From Natronococcus sp. A-GB7 (GTDB taxonomy: Archaea > Halobacteriota > Halobacteria > Halobacteriales > Natrialbaceae): a stretch of 64,000 bases of DNA. The translations under genes and the position numbers were made by a program. A model generated the notes under the pieces. The model worked only from the letters and a program-made list of their open reading frames with translations. It searched no databases and had not been told where the DNA came from. Shown in pieces: positions 25,431 through 33,609 of this stretch; positions within the stretch are counted from its first letter, which is position 1, and every line of letters starts with the position of its first letter. The DNA is taken from assembly GCF_029688865.1 (NCBI RefSeq), contig NZ_JARUKV010000012.1, positions 1 to 64,000 on the forward strand, written 5' to 3'.

Positions 25431-25478
25431 ACCATCTCCAGGCAGCGGGCTCTCAAAGCTCCTCTGGCCGAACCCGCA

Positions 25479-26381
25479 TCAGGGAGCGTCCTCGTCGGAG
25501 GGTGACGTTCCCGTCTCGTGATCGGTTCCCTCCTCGAGCAGTCGGCGCCACGGCTCGCGAGTCTCGACCGCGGCCGCCCGGTCGGCCTCGATCCGCTCCA
25601 GTTCCGCCCTCGCGCGGCGGTACGGCGCCGTCGATCGAACGGCCGAGCCGAGGTGGGTCTCGACGAACTCGAGTCTGTGGCGTCGCGCCCGGACCTCGCG
25701 GGCGATCGGTGCCTCGTCGGGGAGTCGGTTCAGCTCCTCGATCGCCGTCCGTAGCTCGCCCTCGGTGATCGGCTTTCGCAGCAGTCGATCCGCCGGTAGC
25801 GAGACGTCCGCCGGTGTCACCTGCATCGACGTGAGGACGGCGATCGGTGTTTCCTGCCCGACTCGAGCGATCGACGACGCGATCTCGTCGCCGCTCTTTC
25901 CCGGCATCGACCGATCGAGAACTGCGATATCGACCGACTCCCCGAGGCGCCGAAACGCCTCTCGGCCGTTGGTCGCCGTCACGACGTCGTAGTCGGTCGC
26001 GAGCCACAGCGCGTACAGTTCGAGCAGTCGGCTGTCGTCGTCGGCCAGCAGCACGGTCGGTGCGCCGGCACCCGTTACGTGGGCTGCGTCCCACTCCGCC
26101 ATCGACTCGAGGATCGCGTACAGCTCTCGGCCCGCACCGGTGAGTTCGTACTCGACGCGACGAGGTCGCTCCTGGATGACGTCCCGCGAGACGACGCCGT
26201 GTTCACGGAGGTCGTCGAGGTTGTCCGAGAGCACCTTGCTCGAGATCCCCTCGAGTTCGCGCTTGCAGTCGCCGAAGCCGAGTCGTCCCTCGGTCGCCAG
26301 GGCGACGATCAGCCGTGGTTTCCACTTGGTGCCGAGTAGCGAGCCCGCGACCGATTGTGCCGGATTCGGCGTTCCCGTCAT
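25479..26381 (-). CDS. HxlR winged helix-receiver-HalX fusion regulator
   Basis: A 300-residue protein with an unusual order of domains. Residues 1-95 are an HxlR/MarR-like winged helix (LLGTKWKPRLIVALATEGRL, FGDCKRELEGISSKVLS, then the wing RPRRVEYELTGAG). Residues 107-215 are a receiver with DDD at 114-116, phospho-acceptor Asp156 (VLDRSMPG), Thr184 and Lys203. Residues 225-290 match a HalX domain, the helical domain found C-terminal to receivers in haloarchaea. HxlR proteins are normally stand-alone repressors or activators, so this fusion puts DNA binding directly under phosphorylation control. The ATG at 26379-26381 gives a start before the HTH; the open frame upstream is antisense. A TATA-like box lies at about 26421-26431. 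Confidence 0.87.
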   Translation of the reverse strand: MTGTPNPAQSVAGSLLGTKWKPRLIVALATEGRLGFGDCKRELEGISSKVLSDNLDDLREHGVVSRDVIQERPRRVEYELTGAGRELYAILESMAEWDAAHVTGAGAPTVLLADDDSRLLELYALWLATDYDVVTATNGREAFRRLGESVDIAVLDRSMPGKSGDEIASSIARVGQETPIAVLTSMQVTPADVSLPADRLLRKPITEGELRTAIEELNRLPDEAPIAREVRARRHRLEFVETHLGSAVRSTAPYRRARAELERIEADRAAAVETREPWRRLLEEGTDHETGTSPSDEDAP

Positions 26382-26443
26382 GGTAGTCGTCTCGCGCTTC
26401 GGATACGTACCGTCCCCGAAACGATAAATCGGACGCCCGCGGT

Positions 26444-26474
26444 GGTAACGAGGGGATGGTAACCTCGAGGTAAC
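26444..26474. promoter_or_regulatory. Three direct GGTAAC repeats upstream of the HxlR-fusion gene
   Basis: GGTAAC occurs at 26444-26449, 26458-26463 and 26469-26474, spaced 14 and 11 bases apart, just upstream of the leftward TATA-like box (acgataaatcg, 26421-26431). The position fits an activator site or autoregulatory site for the HxlR fusion, and could also serve the rightward deacetylase gene at 26535. The binding protein is unproven. Confidence 0.4.
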
Positions 26475-26534
26475 CCGACCTGGATACCTTCGACTCGCCG
26501 CGGGTAGTCGTTCGGATAGTCCCTCCGTGCAGTA

Positions 26535-27833
26535 ATGACTGCGTATCCGACCCGTTGTTCTCGGTGTGACACACAGTCGGTCACGGACGAGCGAATCGTC
26601 GAACACGACTGCGGACACGTCGCCTCGCTCGACGCGTTCGACGACGGCTGTGAGAAGTGCGGCCGTCGGGCCGACGCCGAGACGCTTGCCGACCTGCAGA
26701 CGGTCGAGCGCTGCCTGGAGTGTGGCCACCGCTCGCCCCTAGAGCCCGATCAGGGGAGCATCGGTCCCCTGCCTGCGGTTTCCTTTCCGACGCTTCCGAC
26801 CCCGGAACAGAACCTCAGCTGGATCCCGGCCCGGCTCGTCCCGGAGTCGCGACTCAGGCGGGGCGTTCTCAGCACTGCGCTCATCGCGATGGTGCTCGTC
26901 GCCGGAATCGCCGGTGCCGTCTCCGTGACACCCATGCTCGAGGGAGAGCCGGCCGGCGAGGCGTCGGTCGACGCCGACTGGACGGAGTACGACTCGATCG
27001 TGATCTTCAGAAACGACGATATCCAGCCGTGGTACAACCAGGAGGAGCTGCGTGCGGTCGACGAGGTCTTCATCGAACACGACGTCCCGGTCACGCTCGG
27101 GATCATCCCGGACACGAACGGGAGCGGCGCCCTGACCGACGACCCGGAGCTCTGTGACTACCTGCAATCGCTCGAAGCCGATCACCCCGGACAGTTCGAG
27201 ATGGCGATCCACGGGACCACCCACGAACCGGTGACCGACTTCTACGGCGCAAGCGAGTTCGGCGGCCTTCCGGAATCCGAGCAACGCGAGCGACTGGCAG
27301 AGGGCGAGGCGCTGCTCGCCGACTGCGTCGACTCGCCGTCGTCGACGTTCGTTCCCCCGATGAACACCTACGACACGACGACCGTCGAGGTGCTCGCCGA
27401 GTCGAACTACACCGCCGTCTCCGGCGGCCAGTGGTTTACCGACGAGTACTACGAGACCGACAACGAGACGTACTTCCGAGCGGGCGGACTCACTCACGTC
27501 CCCGAGACCCAGGCGTTCGAGAACTGGACCGCGTACGAGGAGGAAGGCGGGAACGGTGACGAGGTGCCGTTTCACGACCTCGAGACGCTGACGGACTCGT
27601 TCGACGCGAGCCACGACGAGAACGGCGTTCACGTCGTGATGCTTCACTACCAGTACTTCACCAGCGACGACCGACTCGAGAAGCTCGAGTCGCTGATCGA
27701 ACACATGCAAAGCGGGGACGACGTCGGCTTCCTGACGGTCGAACAGTTCGCCGAGGGACTCGAGGACGGATCGGTCGAGGAGACCGACGAGGGCTGGCGC
27801 GTCCTCGAGCCGACCCCGGCGGTGAGTCGATGA
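26535..27833 (+). CDS. Zinc-ribbon, membrane-anchored polysaccharide deacetylase-like protein
   Basis: A 432-residue protein. Residues 1-70 hold cysteine pairs at 8/11, 39/42 and 60/63 plus Cys26, a zinc-ribbon-like cytoplasmic head. A transmembrane helix follows (about 110-130, LSTALIAMVLVAGIAGAV), then an extracellular NodB/DUF2334-like domain: IVIFRNDDIQ with an acidic pair, AIHGTTHEP with the histidine pair, FVPPMNTYD, and VVMLHYQYF. The gene overlaps the processive GT2 gene by 4 bases (ATGA), so translation is coupled. The gene pair resembles PgaB/PgaC or IcaB/IcaA of poly-N-acetylglucosamine synthesis, in which the deacetylase trims the extruded polymer. That analogy is inference. Confidence 0.85.
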   Translation: MTAYPTRCSRCDTQSVTDERIVEHDCGHVASLDAFDDGCEKCGRRADAETLADLQTVERCLECGHRSPLEPDQGSIGPLPAVSFPTLPTPEQNLSWIPARLVPESRLRRGVLSTALIAMVLVAGIAGAVSVTPMLEGEPAGEASVDADWTEYDSIVIFRNDDIQPWYNQEELRAVDEVFIEHDVPVTLGIIPDTNGSGALTDDPELCDYLQSLEADHPGQFEMAIHGTTHEPVTDFYGASEFGGLPESEQRERLAEGEALLADCVDSPSSTFVPPMNTYDTTTVEVLAESNYTAVSGGQWFTDEYYETDNETYFRAGGLTHVPETQAFENWTAYEEEGGNGDEVPFHDLETLTDSFDASHDENGVHVVMLHYQYFTSDDRLEKLESLIEHMQSGDDVGFLTVEQFAEGLEDGSVEETDEGWRVLEPTPAVSR

Positions 27834-29374
27834 GCGTCGAACGACGGGTCGGCGGCGCGATTCGTCTCGGACGGACGATGGGGCGTGGACTCCGGGCCGT
27901 GAAGTGGCGCTCGGTCGCGCTGTTTCTCTCGGCGCTGGTGCCGTTCGGCCTGCTCATCAACGTGATGAACGCGGGGACGCTGTACGCGATCGCACTGTTG
28001 GGCGGGCTCTTCGTACTCTACCTGCTCTGGAGCTACTACGTCGTCGAGCGCAACCCCCGGTACGAGTCCCTGTTCGGAATCCGGGCGCTGGCGGTCGGCG
28101 GGATCGGCTATCTCGCGACGATCGTCTGGCTGGGCTGGCTCACCCCCTCGCCGATCGCCGTCGTCCATCTGGGTGCGGTCGTGTTGATCTTCGCGTACTA
28201 CTGGTTCATCGCGTTCATCGCGTTCTTCCACGACCAGATCGGTCGCTCGAAGTACGTCCCCAAGCCGCCGTACCCGAATCTGACCGTCCTGATCCCAGCG
28301 TACAACGAGGCGGGGTACGTCGGCCGGACGATCCAGGCGCTGCTCGACGCCGACTACCCCGCCGATCGCCTCGAGATCGTCGCGATCGACGACGGCTCGA
28401 CCGACGGAACCCTCGCGGAGGCGAGCGCGTTCGCCGCCGCCTCCGAGCGGGTCTCGGTCGTCAGCAAGGCAAACGGCGGGAAGTACTCCGCGCTGAACTA
28501 CGGGTTGCTGTTCGCCGACGGAGACGTCGTCGTCACCGTCGACGCCGACAGCATCGTCGACCGGGACGCCCTGAAACTACTCGTCGCTCCCTTCGAGGCT
28601 AACCCGAAGATCGGCGCCGTCGCGAGCAACGTCACGATCTGGAACCGTGACTCGATCGTCACCCGCTGTCAACAACTCGAGTACACGATCGGCGTCAACA
28701 TCTACCGACGGGCGTTGGACTACTTCGGCATCGTGATGGTCGTGCCCGGCTGTCTGGGCGCCTACCGGCGGGAGGTGCTCGAGGAGGTGTTCGCTTACGA
28801 TCCCGACACCCTCACCGAGGACTTCGACGTCACGATGAAGGTACTCCGGGCCGGCCACCGGGTCTCGGTCAGCGACGCCCGCGTCTACACGGAGGCGCCG
28901 GCGACCTGGCGAGATCTCTACCGCCAGCGCCTGCGCTGGTACCGCGGCAACTACATGACCGTCCTCAAACACTGGTCGATCGTCACGGATTCGTCCTACG
29001 GCTACCTCAGCCGGATCGCGCTGCCGTTCCGACTCGTCGAGATGTTCTTCCTCCCGCTGGCGAGTTTCGTCATCCTCGCGTACATCGGGTGGCTCGTCCT
29101 CACGGGGTACGTGACGACCGTCCTCGCCGTGTTCGTCTTCTTTACGAGTATCGTCTTCCTGATCGCCGCCCTCGGCATTCAGATCGAGGGCGAGGACTGG
29201 CGACTGCTCGTCTACGCGCCGCTGCTCGTCGTCGGCTACAAGCAGTTCCACGACGCGCTCAACGTCCGCTGTCTACTGGACGTGCTGACCGACCGCGACC
29301 TCGCCTGGACGCGGGCGAACCGGATCGAACAGGACTCGAGTGGGGACGGAGAGTCCGCACCGTCGGCCGACTGA
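27830..29374 (+). CDS. Processive family 2 glycosyltransferase (PgaC/cellulose-synthase type)
   Basis: A 514-residue membrane glycosyltransferase. Four hydrophobic segments precede the GT2 domain (about residues 145-375), which carries DDGSTD (187-192), the metal-binding DAD (238-240), TED (329-331) and the QRLRW motif (366-370) of processive synthases. Three or four C-terminal hydrophobic segments complete a synthase-secretion channel layout. Such enzymes polymerise beta-linked sugars while extruding them. It is translationally coupled to the deacetylase just upstream. The polymer (N-acetylglucosamine, hyaluronan-like or other) cannot be told from the sequence. Confidence 0.9.
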   Translation: MSVERRVGGAIRLGRTMGRGLRAVKWRSVALFLSALVPFGLLINVMNAGTLYAIALLGGLFVLYLLWSYYVVERNPRYESLFGIRALAVGGIGYLATIVWLGWLTPSPIAVVHLGAVVLIFAYYWFIAFIAFFHDQIGRSKYVPKPPYPNLTVLIPAYNEAGYVGRTIQALLDADYPADRLEIVAIDDGSTDGTLAEASAFAAASERVSVVSKANGGKYSALNYGLLFADGDVVVTVDADSIVDRDALKLLVAPFEANPKIGAVASNVTIWNRDSIVTRCQQLEYTIGVNIYRRALDYFGIVMVVPGCLGAYRREVLEEVFAYDPDTLTEDFDVTMKVLRAGHRVSVSDARVYTEAPATWRDLYRQRLRWYRGNYMTVLKHWSIVTDSSYGYLSRIALPFRLVEMFFLPLASFVILAYIGWLVLTGYVTTVLAVFVFFTSIVFLIAALGIQIEGEDWRLLVYAPLLVVGYKQFHDALNVRCLLDVLTDRDLAWTRANRIEQDSSGDGESAPSAD

Positions 29375-29567
29375 TCTTCCGATCTGCCGTCGTCTCGTTC
29401 GTCTCGAGCCATCGGCTCGGACTCACGGTCTCGCGAGGACGCAGCGCACTCGTCACGGATCGCTTTCAGCAGGTCTTTCCGCTTCTGTCCCCTACCGGCG
29501 CTACGAACCGGCCGATCCGTCGCGAGACTCGGATGTCGCCGTCGACCGGATCGGCGCGATCGAACCC

Positions 29568-30353
29568 ATGACACGGAAAGATCACTACTACAACAAGGCG
29601 AAACAGGAGGGGTACCGCAGCCGAGCGGCGTACAAGCTCAAACAGCTCGACGATCTCGAGAACGTCATCTCCGGCGGCGACACTGTCGTCGACCTGGGGG
29701 CGGCACCCGGCGGCTGGCTCGAGGTCGCCGCCGAACGGGTCGGCCCGCAGGGTCGGGTTATCGGCGTCGACCTCCAGCGGATCAAAGAGCTCGAGATGCC
29801 CGGCGGCACCGATCGAATCGAGACGATCCGCGGCGACATGACCGAGGACCGAACCCGGGATCGAGTCACCGACGCTGCCGGCGGCAGCGTCGACGTCGTC
29901 GTCTCGGACATGGCGCCCAACATGTCCGGCGAGTACTCGCTCGACCAGGCCCGGTCGCTACACCTCGCGCGACAGGCGTTCGAGACGGCGCTCGACCTGC
30001 TCGACAGCGGCGGAAACTTCCTCGTGAAGGTGTTCGACGGCCCCGACGTCGACGCCCTTCGAGCCGACCTCGAAGAGGAGTTCCAGTACGTCCGGGCGAC
30101 GGCGCCCGACGCCTCCCGCGAATCGTCCTCGGAGCTGTACTTCATCGCCAAGGGGCGGCTGACGGGACCGGTCCGAGAGGGCGACGAACTCGAGGTCGAG
30201 ATCATCGACGTCGGCAGCGAGGGCGACGGAATCGCGTCGATCGAGGGATACCGACTGTTCGTTCCCGACACTGAGGAGGGAGACGTCGTCGAGATTCGCG
30301 TCGACGACGTCAAACCGAACTTCGGGTTCGCCGAACGGATCGACCAAGACTGA
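29568..30353 (+). CDS. rlmE: 23S rRNA (uridine-2'-O-) methyltransferase RlmE with TRAM domain
   Basis: A 261-residue FtsJ/RrmJ-type methyltransferase. The start MTRKDHYYNKAKQ and YRSRAAYKLKQ carry the first catalytic lysine. The SAM motif is VVDLGAAPGGWLEVA, the catalytic aspartate lies in VVSDMAPNMSG, and the later lysine in FLVKVFDG. Residues 205-258 form a TRAM domain (GDELEVEIIDVGSEGDGIA), an RNA-binding addition typical of haloarchaeal RlmE. The enzyme methylates a uridine in large-subunit rRNA. I used the ATG at 29568; the frame is open upstream but carries no conserved sequence. A strong hairpin at 30395 probably ends its transcript. Confidence 0.94.
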   Translation: MTRKDHYYNKAKQEGYRSRAAYKLKQLDDLENVISGGDTVVDLGAAPGGWLEVAAERVGPQGRVIGVDLQRIKELEMPGGTDRIETIRGDMTEDRTRDRVTDAAGGSVDVVVSDMAPNMSGEYSLDQARSLHLARQAFETALDLLDSGGNFLVKVFDGPDVDALRADLEEEFQYVRATAPDASRESSSELYFIAKGRLTGPVREGDELEVEIIDVGSEGDGIASIEGYRLFVPDTEEGDVVEIRVDDVKPNFGFAERIDQD

Positions 30354-30394
30354 GACTGTCGGACGGAAATCAGTACGGAGCCGGTCGTGAATTC

Positions 30395-30421
30395 GGGGTC
30401 GTCGTCCACGATGACGACCCC
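30395..30421. terminator. Hairpin between convergent genes
   Basis: GGGGTCGTC-N9-GACGACCCC forms a perfect 9-bp GC-rich stem. It sits between the convergent rlmE (ends 30353) and the 84-residue gene (ends 30464), so it could terminate or protect both transcripts. No U-tract follows, so classical intrinsic termination is not assured. Confidence 0.5.
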
Positions 30422-30463
30422 AGCAGAACGATCGGCTTCACGTAGTTCTGTCCATCAGTATGA

Positions 30464-30718
30464 TTACTCTCGCTCGTAGCTGATCCGAACCGTCGTCACC
30501 GATTCCTCGGCCGTGGCGACGTACAGCTCCTCGAGGTCGTCGAAGACCTCTGGCGGCAGCTCCGCCGCTCCGTCGGCGCGTTCGGCTTTCGCGACGGCGA
30601 GTTCGTCGTAGAGGTGGGCCGTCGCCTCGTGGAGCGCGCGCTGGACCGCCTCCGTCGCCGGAAGTTCGACGGCTCCGTCGGACGTGTCGGATTCCTGTTC
30701 AGTCGTGGAGGGCGTCAT
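30464..30718 (-). CDS. Small acidic haloarchaeal protein (84 aa)
   Basis: An 84-residue acidic protein, MTPSTTEQES then a helical core (TEAVQRALHEATAHLYDELAV) and ending SVTTVRISYERE. No known domain is recognisable. It starts at the ATG at 30716-30718; the longer open frame upstream is out of register with the ribbon-helix-helix gene and is a shadow. It follows that gene by 55 bases on the same strand, so the two may be co-transcribed. Confidence 0.65.
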   Translation of the reverse strand: MTPSTTEQESDTSDGAVELPATEAVQRALHEATAHLYDELAVAKAERADGAAELPPEVFDDLEELYVATAEESVTTVRISYERE

Positions 30719-30773
30719 GGCACAGGGTACACCGCCGAGCCCCCATAAGCAATCTGGTTCTGGGGATCGGTAA

Positions 30774-30962
30774 TTACGACCGCTCTCGCTCGTCTGTCTC
30801 GAGTCGACCCTGCCGATCGTCGATCTCGTCGAGGAGATCGAGGGTTTTCCGGACCGAGGCACGGATCGCGTCGCTGCGGTTGACGAACTTGCCGTCGTCG
30901 CCGACGTGGTCGTCGAGGTCGTCGAGCAGTTCCTGTGGGATTTCGACGCTGATCTTCGGCAT
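30774..30962 (-). CDS. Ribbon-helix-helix (CopG-like) DNA-binding protein
   Basis: A 62-residue protein matching the RHH fold: an N-terminal beta strand PKISVEIP, helix A (QELLDDLDDHVG), the FVNRSDAIRASVRKTL helix B, then an acidic tail. RHH dimers bind DNA through the strand and often autoregulate. It lies upstream of an 84-residue protein of unknown function; an antitoxin-toxin reading is possible, but the downstream protein does not resemble a known toxin. Confidence 0.85.
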   Translation of the reverse strand: MPKISVEIPQELLDDLDDHVGDDGKFVNRSDAIRASVRKTLDLLDEIDDRQGRLETDERERS

Positions 30963-31093
30963 GGATGGCGATTCGCAGGCAACTCCCTTAATACGGGCTA
31001 CTGTACGCCGTTTCCGGCAAAACCCCGCTGTCCCGTCCCCTCGCTAATATCTCGGTACGCCAGACCGCCTCAGCCCTCGGCGCTCCGTCCTGG

Positions 31094-33466
31094 CTACTCG
31101 GGCGTCGGCGTGGCCTCGGGTCCGGGGTCGGAGCTGCCGCCGCCACCGCCGAAGAAGCGGCCGCCGCCCGTGAGCACGTACAACACGGCGAGCCCGAGCA
31201 TGTAGGTCAACGCGATCGGGATCGCCACCAGCAACATCGTGAGGATCCCCTTCGGGCTGAAGAACGCGGCGGCCGTGAAGATCCCGACGACGATGGGTCG
31301 CCAGCGCTTGAGCATCGTGCGGTAGCTGACGATGCCGCCGACGTGGAACAGCGCCATCGTGACGATGATGTTAAAGAGGAAGCCGACACCCAGCGTCGTG
31401 TAGATCACGAGCCACGAGAAGCTGTTGATCCGGTAGGAGACCTGCATCCCGTTCGTGACGGCGTCGGTGATCAGATACGAGATCACCGCGGGCGCGATCC
31501 AGTAGAAGCCGAGGAACAGGCCGATCGCGAACCCGCCGATCATCGCGCCGCCCCAGAGGAGCATCACTCGCGGGTCACCACGGACGAGGCCGCGCTCCCT
31601 GGCGGCGGGCCAGGCCCAGTACAGGATCAGCGGGGCGACGGCGATGATCGCCAGGATCGTACTGACCTTCACCATGAAGATCAGCACCTCGACGGGATGT
31701 AAGGCGATGACCAGTCCCGCCTCGTTCAGGATCTCCGTGATCTCCGCCGTCGTGTTCGCGGCGGCGATCTCCTCCTCGCTCATATCGGTCACCTCGGCGA
31801 GAGCGGCGTCCGGCACGCGGTCGACGAACTGGGTGAGGACGACGCCGAACCCGCCCTGATAGAGCGCGACGAACGTTCCGCCGAGCACGACCATGAACAC
31901 GCCGACGATGTAGAACATCTTCGAGGTGAGACTGTTGAAGATGAAGGCGAGGTCGTAGGCGTAGCCGCCGACGTCGTCCTCGGTCGTCTCCTCCTCGGTG
32001 AAGGCGTCGAGCATTCCGGCGGCCGTACTCGAGAACAGCCCCTCGTCCTCTCCTTCGTCCGCTGTGGCGGCGCTGCCGGCGGCAGCGCCCCCGGCACCCG
32101 CACCGACGTTCGAGTCGGCGCCCGGCCCGTCGTCGGAGCGCTGCTGTTGTTGCTGTTGTTTCTTTAGTCCGTCGTACCGGTCGAGGATCGCCTGGGCCTT
32201 CTCCCGGTTGTCGTCGTACATCGCCTGCCGGGACTGGTCGAGGGCTTCGTCCTCTTCCATCTCGAGGAAGACCGTCGCCGGGACGTCCTCGATGTCGTCG
32301 GCCGCGAGGGTCTCGAAGTCGATGTCCTCGGCTGTTTCCGCGGTCCGGATATCGTCCTCACGCGGGTAGACGGGTGACTGCAGGACCTTCACCGTGTAGC
32401 CGAGCAGGATGAGTCCGCCGACAGTGGTGGCGGCGATCGCGGCGATCGCCAGCAGACCGAGTGCGCCGTAGTCGACGTACAGTTCCCAGAACCCGATCGT
32501 TCCGCCCTCGGGCTGGAGCCACGCCGGCAGGTTCGGATACACTTCCTGATTGACGAACGCGAACCCGCCCTGCGCAACGAAGACTATCGCACCGATGGCA
32601 ACGAGGACGATAAGCCCGAGGAACTGGAGGAGCCGCCGCTTCATCAGTCCGGTTCCGGTGTCGAGTTCCGCCGCACCCCGACGACGGACGTTGGTGACGA
32701 TCTTCGCCAGTCCGAGGCTGAAGACGTACAGCGCGAACAGCGGCATCGCCCACATGATCAGCGTGAACGGGTCCGGCGGGGAGAACATCGCCCCGAAGAC
32801 CGTGATGGCGACCGCCGCGTGGCGCCACTTGTCCCGGAACGTCTCGTAGGAGACGATCTCCGTGTAGGAGAGCACGCCCATGAACAGCGGCATCTGAGCC
32901 GCGAGACCGAACGAAAGCGTCAGCAGCGCGATGAACTCGGTGAACTCGGTGATCCCCCAGCTGGGGTTGACGCCGGCGTCGAACGCGACGGCACCGAGGA
33001 AGTCGAACGCGAACGGGAAGAAGATCGCGTAGGCGTAGAAGACGCCGACCCAGAACAGCACGAACGAGGTCACCGCGAAGCCGGCCATGTGGAGCCGCGA
33101 GATCGGAACCGTCGACCGGAAGCCGCGCTCGCGGAGCTTCTGGCGCGAGAAGTACAACAGGGCGGGAATCGCCACGATGATTCCGACCAGCATCCCGATC
33201 TTCGCCTGGAGGAGGATAACCTCGAACGGCGTCCGGGTAATGATCTCGGTCGCGTCGGCGACGACCTGGTTCATCTCCGAGGTCGCCGTCCGCTCGAGGA
33301 AGTCCCAGATCCAGACCCGCAGGGCGTAGAAGGATCCGAGGAAGCCGAGGACGAAGACGATAAACACCTTCTGGAGGTGCGTCTGGAGGCTCGAGAGCAT
33401 CGCGCCGATCGTCTCCCGGCCAGTGTTGATAGCGCGGGCCGTGTCCTCGTCGACGGCAGAGCTCAT
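31094..33466 (-). CDS. tatCt: Double-length twin-arginine translocase subunit TatCt
   Basis: A 790-residue fusion of two TatC domains, found in haloarchaea. The first (about residues 20-275) and second (about 515-775) each carry six hydrophobic segments; both have the TatC cytosolic loop features (FSRQKLRERGFRS in copy 1, YWAWPAARERGLV in copy 2) and FSP(P/K) turns. Two further hydrophobic segments and a soluble linker separate them; the linker contains a glutamine run (KKQQQQQQRSDD) and a Gly/Ala-rich acidic stretch. TatC recognises twin-arginine signals; in Haloferax the double TatCt is one of two TatC proteins. It is divergent from TatCo (143 bases between starts). Two Tat lipoprotein substrates lie in this window. 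Confidence 0.94.
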   Translation of the reverse strand: MSSAVDEDTARAINTGRETIGAMLSSLQTHLQKVFIVFVLGFLGSFYALRVWIWDFLERTATSEMNQVVADATEIITRTPFEVILLQAKIGMLVGIIVAIPALLYFSRQKLRERGFRSTVPISRLHMAGFAVTSFVLFWVGVFYAYAIFFPFAFDFLGAVAFDAGVNPSWGITEFTEFIALLTLSFGLAAQMPLFMGVLSYTEIVSYETFRDKWRHAAVAITVFGAMFSPPDPFTLIMWAMPLFALYVFSLGLAKIVTNVRRRGAAELDTGTGLMKRRLLQFLGLIVLVAIGAIVFVAQGGFAFVNQEVYPNLPAWLQPEGGTIGFWELYVDYGALGLLAIAAIAATTVGGLILLGYTVKVLQSPVYPREDDIRTAETAEDIDFETLAADDIEDVPATVFLEMEEDEALDQSRQAMYDDNREKAQAILDRYDGLKKQQQQQQRSDDGPGADSNVGAGAGGAAAGSAATADEGEDEGLFSSTAAGMLDAFTEEETTEDDVGGYAYDLAFIFNSLTSKMFYIVGVFMVVLGGTFVALYQGGFGVVLTQFVDRVPDAALAEVTDMSEEEIAAANTTAEITEILNEAGLVIALHPVEVLIFMVKVSTILAIIAVAPLILYWAWPAARERGLVRGDPRVMLLWGGAMIGGFAIGLFLGFYWIAPAVISYLITDAVTNGMQVSYRINSFSWLVIYTTLGVGFLFNIIVTMALFHVGGIVSYRTMLKRWRPIVVGIFTAAAFFSPKGILTMLLVAIPIALTYMLGLAVLYVLTGGGRFFGGGGGSSDPGPEATPTPE

Positions 33467-33609
33467 TTACTGGTGGATTGTAGCTGACATCCGGTTATCA
33501 ACCTTTCGTGTACGAAACGGCCGTCTCGCGAAACGACGGCGGCCTGTCTGCGGTTTCGGGTGACCGTAAGAAAAGGCCTATAACTGGCGGGGTATCTATA
33601 TCTCGATAG
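33467..33609. promoter_or_regulatory. Divergent tatCt/tatCo promoter region
   Basis: 143 bases serve both tatC genes. The rightward box is probably gcctataact (about 33576-33585), 25-30 bases before the TatCo ATG, giving a leaderless mRNA. The leftward box may be ggttgataacc (minus strand, about 33494-33504), 28-38 bases before the TatCt start. Confidence 0.45.

Noticed and set aside
30464-30962. Toxin-antitoxin reading of the ribbon-helix-helix protein and the 84-residue protein
   Set aside because: The downstream protein has no RelE, PIN or MazF-like features, and the gap of 55 bases is wide for a coupled pair.
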